Shown here one piece after another: positions 13,337 through 15,747 of a stretch of DNA of 15,747 nt; the stretch's first letter is position 1; every line of letters begins with the position of its first letter. The notes beneath the pieces were generated by a model. The model worked only from the letters and a program-made list of their open reading frames with translations, ran no database searches and had not been told where the DNA came from. This DNA comes from Acidobacteriota bacterium (GTDB lineage Bacteria; Acidobacteriota; Terriglobia; Versatilivoradales; Versatilivoraceae), in the NCBI GenBank assembly GCA_026706225.1, contig JAPOZE010000340.1, forward strand, positions 1 through 15,747. The letters are read 5' to 3'. A program made the translations under genes and the position numbers.

Positions 13337-14656
13337 ATGAATGCTTGGCAACAGATCTTGAAGTGCGTCGAGAACAAACTCAACAGGCAGACCTACACAA
13401 CCTGGTTCAAGCCCACCCAGTTCCAGAGTCTGCAGGCCGACAACACCCTCCACGTGACCGTTCCCAACCTTACCTTTGAAAGCTGGATCGTGGAACACTT
13501 CTCAGACGTTCTCGAGGACGCAGCCCGCGAGTCACACTTTGGGGACCTCAAATTTCGCTTCCACGCCAAGCCCGCCGAGCAACCCGAACCGACCGAGAAA
13601 AACACGCCTTTTCAAAGAGAGTTGGACTTCACCGCCGATGAGAACTTGCTGAACCCCAAGTACACCTTCGATCGATTCGTGGTCGCATCCTGCAACCAGT
13701 TCGCCCATGCCGCCGCGCTGGCCGTGGCCGAGGCTCCGAGCCGGATCTATAACCCGCTTTTCATCTACGGCGGTGCGGGCCTGGGCAAGACCCATCTGAT
13801 GCAAGCCGTGGGTCACAAGGTCCGCTCGATCTCGAAGGTATCCCGTTTAAGTTACGTATCCTCGGAAAAATTTACCAACGAGGTCGTCAACGCCATTCGT
13901 CACGACAAGACCCTGGCCTTACGGGAGAAATACAGGAACGTGGACGTGCTCCTCGTCGATGACATTCATTTTATCTCGGGCAAGCAGGCGACACAGCAGG
14001 AGTTCTTCCACACCTTCAACACCCTATACGATGCCCAGAAGCAGATTGTCCTCTCCAGCGACCTGCTCCCAAAGGAAATTCCCGATATTCAGGACCGCCT
14101 GACGTCGCGGCTTGAATGGGGTTTGATTGCCGACATTCAAATACCCGATCTGGAGACCAAGGTCGCCATCCTGAAGAAGAAGGCGGAATTTGAACAGTGC
14201 GAACTTCCCGACAACGTGGCCTTCTTCATTGCCAGCAAGATCGAGTCGAACATCAGGGAACTGGAGGGATCCCTGAACCGGTTGATTGCCTTCAGTTCCC
14301 TGACCGGAGAGCCTATCTCGCTTGGGATGGCTCAGAAGGTGCTGAAGAATATCCTGAAGACCCGCGAGAGAATCGTATCCATAGAGCGCATTCAAAAGGT
14401 GGTCGCCGATTACTTCGGCGTCAGGGTCTCGGCCCTGAAGGCAAAGGGCAACTCCAAGGCCATTACCCGACCGAGACAGATCGGGATGTATCTCTGCAGA
14501 AACCTGACCTCCGCCTCCCTGCCCGAGGTCGGCCGCGCCTTCGGCGGCAAACACCACACGACTGTCATGCACTCCATCAGGAAGGTGGAAACGAAACGTC
14601 TCAGCGAAAAAGATTTCGACAACCTGATCAACATGTTTCTGCAGTCACTGGAATGA
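13337..14656 (+). CDS. dnaA: Chromosomal replication initiator DnaA
   Basis: AAA+ initiator that binds DnaA boxes at oriC, opens DNA and loads the helicase. The 439-residue protein has domain I (NAWQQILKCVENKLNRQTYTTWF region, about 1-75), a short linker, and domain III with Walker A GGAGLGKTH (145-153), Walker B VDVLLVDDIHF (202-212), and the sensor/arginine-finger region near LTSRLEWGL (255-263). Domain IV (about 345-439) has the DnaA signature GGKHHTTVMHSIRKVE (403-418). ATG at 13337 is chosen because domain I begins at once; in-frame TTG at 13187 would add 50 hydrophobic residues with no support. The gene is divergent from rpmH and followed by the candidate origin and dnaN. Confidence 0.98.
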   Translation: MNAWQQILKCVENKLNRQTYTTWFKPTQFQSLQADNTLHVTVPNLTFESWIVEHFSDVLEDAARESHFGDLKFRFHAKPAEQPEPTEKNTPFQRELDFTADENLLNPKYTFDRFVVASCNQFAHAAALAVAEAPSRIYNPLFIYGGAGLGKTHLMQAVGHKVRSISKVSRLSYVSSEKFTNEVVNAIRHDKTLALREKYRNVDVLLVDDIHFISGKQATQQEFFHTFNTLYDAQKQIVLSSDLLPKEIPDIQDRLTSRLEWGLIADIQIPDLETKVAILKKKAEFEQCELPDNVAFFIASKIESNIRELEGSLNRLIAFSSLTGEPISLGMAQKVLKNILKTRERIVSIERIQKVVADYFGVRVSALKAKGNSKAITRPRQIGMYLCRNLTSASLPEVGRAFGGKHHTTVMHSIRKVETKRLSEKDFDNLINMFLQSLE

Positions 14657-14865
14657 GTTACCGCTTTTTCCACAAGGCGTGCCCGCGACCTGCCTGTGGA
14701 AAAGGTGTGGATTTCCTCGAGTATTCTTTTTTCCGGCCGTTTTCCACGGAGTTCTCCTGAGGATTTTTCACAGGCTTTGTCACTGAAAAGGCATCACATC
14801 CGGGATTTTTCCTCGTTTTCAACAACACTACCAAGACTACGATGGGTACTGACTAAAAAAATCTC
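14657..14865. other. Candidate oriC: dnaA-dnaN spacer with a DnaA-box cluster
   Basis: In 209 bp, five sites match the DnaA box or its TTTTCCACA variant with one or two mismatches. They are TTTTCCACA at 14666-14674 (+), TTTTCCACA at 14695-14703 (-), AAATCCACA at 14706-14714 (-), TTTTCCACG at 14740-14748 (+) and TTTTTCACA at 14764-14772 (+). All differ from TTATCCACA in the early positions, suggesting a local variant consensus. The stretch downstream to dnaN is more AT-rich than flanking genes and could unwind. Location between dnaA and dnaN is a common bacterial oriC site. No other gene is seen here. Confidence 0.7.
14664..14705. other. Inverted pair of DnaA-box variants forming a stem
   Basis: The first two boxes face each other. 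With their flanks (CTTTTTCCACAAGGC on the left, GCCTGTGGAAAAGG on the right) they can pair into a stem of about 12 bp with a one-base bulge and a GC-rich loop. No T tract follows, so an intrinsic dnaA terminator is less likely than paired DnaA binding. Confidence 0.55.
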
Positions 14866-15747
14866 ATGGAATTCACAGTTAGAAAATTAGACATATTGCA
14901 AGAGGTCGGATTGACCCAGGGTGCTGTCGAGAAGAAGACCACCATTCCCATTCTCGCCAATCTGCTGCTGGATGCCGGCCCCGAAGAAGTCAACCTTGCG
15001 GCCACCAATCTGGACCTGGGGATCAAGAGTTCCTGTGTGGCAAAGGTTGAGGAACCCGGCGCCGTCACCACGCCGGCCAAGAACTTCCTGGATATCCTTC
15101 GGTCCCTGCCGGATGACGAGGTCCGGGTCAGGAAGCTGGAAAACAACTGGCTGCGGATCGAGTGTGCTTCGGCCTCATTCAAGCTGGTAGGTCTGCCGAC
15201 CGACAATTTCCCTGCGCTGCCACTGTTTGAGACGGCTTTGGTGGAGATTTCCGCCGAGGATTTGCTTGGCCTGATCAACAAGACCATCTTTTCGGTGGCC
15301 GAAGAAGAAGTTCGCTTTGCTCTCAACGGGGCTCTCCTCCTGGTCAAGCCCTTGAGTCTGACCATGGTTGCGACGGACGGGCACCGATTGGCGCACGTAG
15401 AGAAGCGGGCCGAATTTGAGCACTTGTCCAGCGAAATCAGCGCCTTGATTCCGAAAAAGGCCTTGGCGGAGTTGCAACGGCTGTTATCGGAAGCGGGTGA
15501 AAAGGACACGGTGAGCTTTGGCCAGGACGAGACCCACCTGTTCTTTCAACTGGGCAAGCGTTTGCTGGTGTCCCGAATGGTGACGGGGCAATTCCCCAAT
15601 TACGAGGCGGTGCTTCCCAAAGAGAACCATCGGAGCGTGGTGTTGGACCGTGAGGAATTGGCCACTGCCATCAGGAGGGTGGCGCTATTGGCGGACAACA
15701 AGTCTCACACGGTTCAGCTTGTGTTGGACGACAACAAGCTGGAGATC
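14866..15747 (+). CDS. dnaN: DNA polymerase III beta sliding clamp DnaN (3' partial)
   Basis: The first 294 codons of the ring-shaped clamp that tethers the replicative polymerase to DNA, cut by the right edge; about 75 residues are missing against the usual 365-375. The N-terminus MEFTVRKLDILQEVG and TTIPILANLLLD match domain 1. Domain 2 has EISAEDLLGLI (near 126) and ATDGHRLAHVE (about 168-178), and domain 3 begins with LVSRMVTGQFPNYEAVLP and RRVALLADN. The frame has no stop to the end of the window. ATG at 14866 is the only start that keeps this N-terminus; no Shine-Dalgarno sequence is evident. Usually co-expressed with dnaA, 209 bp upstream. Confidence 0.97.
   Translation, partial: MEFTVRKLDILQEVGLTQGAVEKKTTIPILANLLLDAGPEEVNLAATNLDLGIKSSCVAKVEEPGAVTTPAKNFLDILRSLPDDEVRVRKLENNWLRIECASASFKLVGLPTDNFPALPLFETALVEISAEDLLGLINKTIFSVAEEEVRFALNGALLLVKPLSLTMVATDGHRLAHVEKRAEFEHLSSEISALIPKKALAELQRLLSEAGEKDTVSFGQDETHLFFQLGKRLLVSRMVTGQFPNYEAVLPKENHRSVVLDREELATAIRRVALLADNKSHTVQLVLDDNKLEI

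Noticed and set aside
13446..13461. CACGTG-containing sequence inside dnaA as a further parS
   Set aside because: Only about 9 of 16 positions match; it is explained by coding sequence.
14664..14705. Intrinsic terminator after dnaA
   Set aside because: A stem is possible but no T tract follows, and the stem is made from DnaA-box variants.
1..15747. CRISPR array, tRNA or rRNA genes, complete insertion sequence, prophage or defence operon
   Set aside because: No regularly spaced repeats with unique spacers, no tRNA-like cloverleaf, and no transposase, integrase or nuclease gene was found on either strand.

Overview
The window is a bacterial chromosomal origin neighbourhood from a high-G+C genome (roughly 60% by eye). 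Eleven of its genes belong to the most conserved cluster around bacterial replication origins: rpmH, rnpA, yidD, yidC, jag/khpB, mnmE, mnmG, rsmG, parA and parB leftward, with dnaA and dnaN rightward. The flanking secreted proteins of unknown function, the G+C content and the single-domain receiver suggest an Acidobacteriota-like organism. That assignment is inference from protein flavour; no 16S rRNA gene is present.

Layout. Bases 1-4107 hold rightward accessory genes: a PgeF/YfiH-type multicopper oxidase-fold protein, a 134-bp inverted-repeat element with TTAA at both ends, a stand-alone CheY-like receiver, a xylose-isomerase-like TIM-barrel protein, and two secreted proteins of unknown function. 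The second secreted protein overlaps the 3' end of parB convergently. From 4097 to 13067 everything is leftward: parB and parA, a 388-bp non-coding spacer, rsmG, mnmG, mnmE, a 111-bp gap with a short repeat, then khpB, yidC, yidD, rnpA and rpmH. A divergent control region (13068-13336) separates rpmH from rightward dnaA. The dnaA-dnaN spacer (14657-14865) carries a cluster of DnaA-box-like sites and is the best oriC candidate. dnaN runs off the right edge.

How it works together. DnaA would bind the 14.7-kb spacer to start replication, and DnaN is the sliding clamp. ParA and ParB segregate the new origins from two identical 16-bp parS sites (5826-5841 and 6078-6093) just upstream of parA; the second site also encodes the last residues and stop codon of rsmG. 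MnmE and MnmG modify the tRNA wobble uridine, RsmG methylates 16S rRNA, RnpA is the RNase P protein, L34 is ribosomal, and YidC/YidD insert membrane proteins. KhpB is an RNA-binding partner usually linked to yidC.

The unusual parts lie between the genes: a decamer repeat family (CAC-R-AA-type units, 10-bp spacing) between the parS sites and again between mnmE and khpB, the TTAA-bounded element abutting pgeF, a 128-bp out-of-frame rnpA/yidD overlap, and TTG starts at three or four genes. I saw no tRNA, rRNA, CRISPR array, complete insertion sequence or obvious new defence system. The genes of unknown function are the two secreted proteins next to parB.
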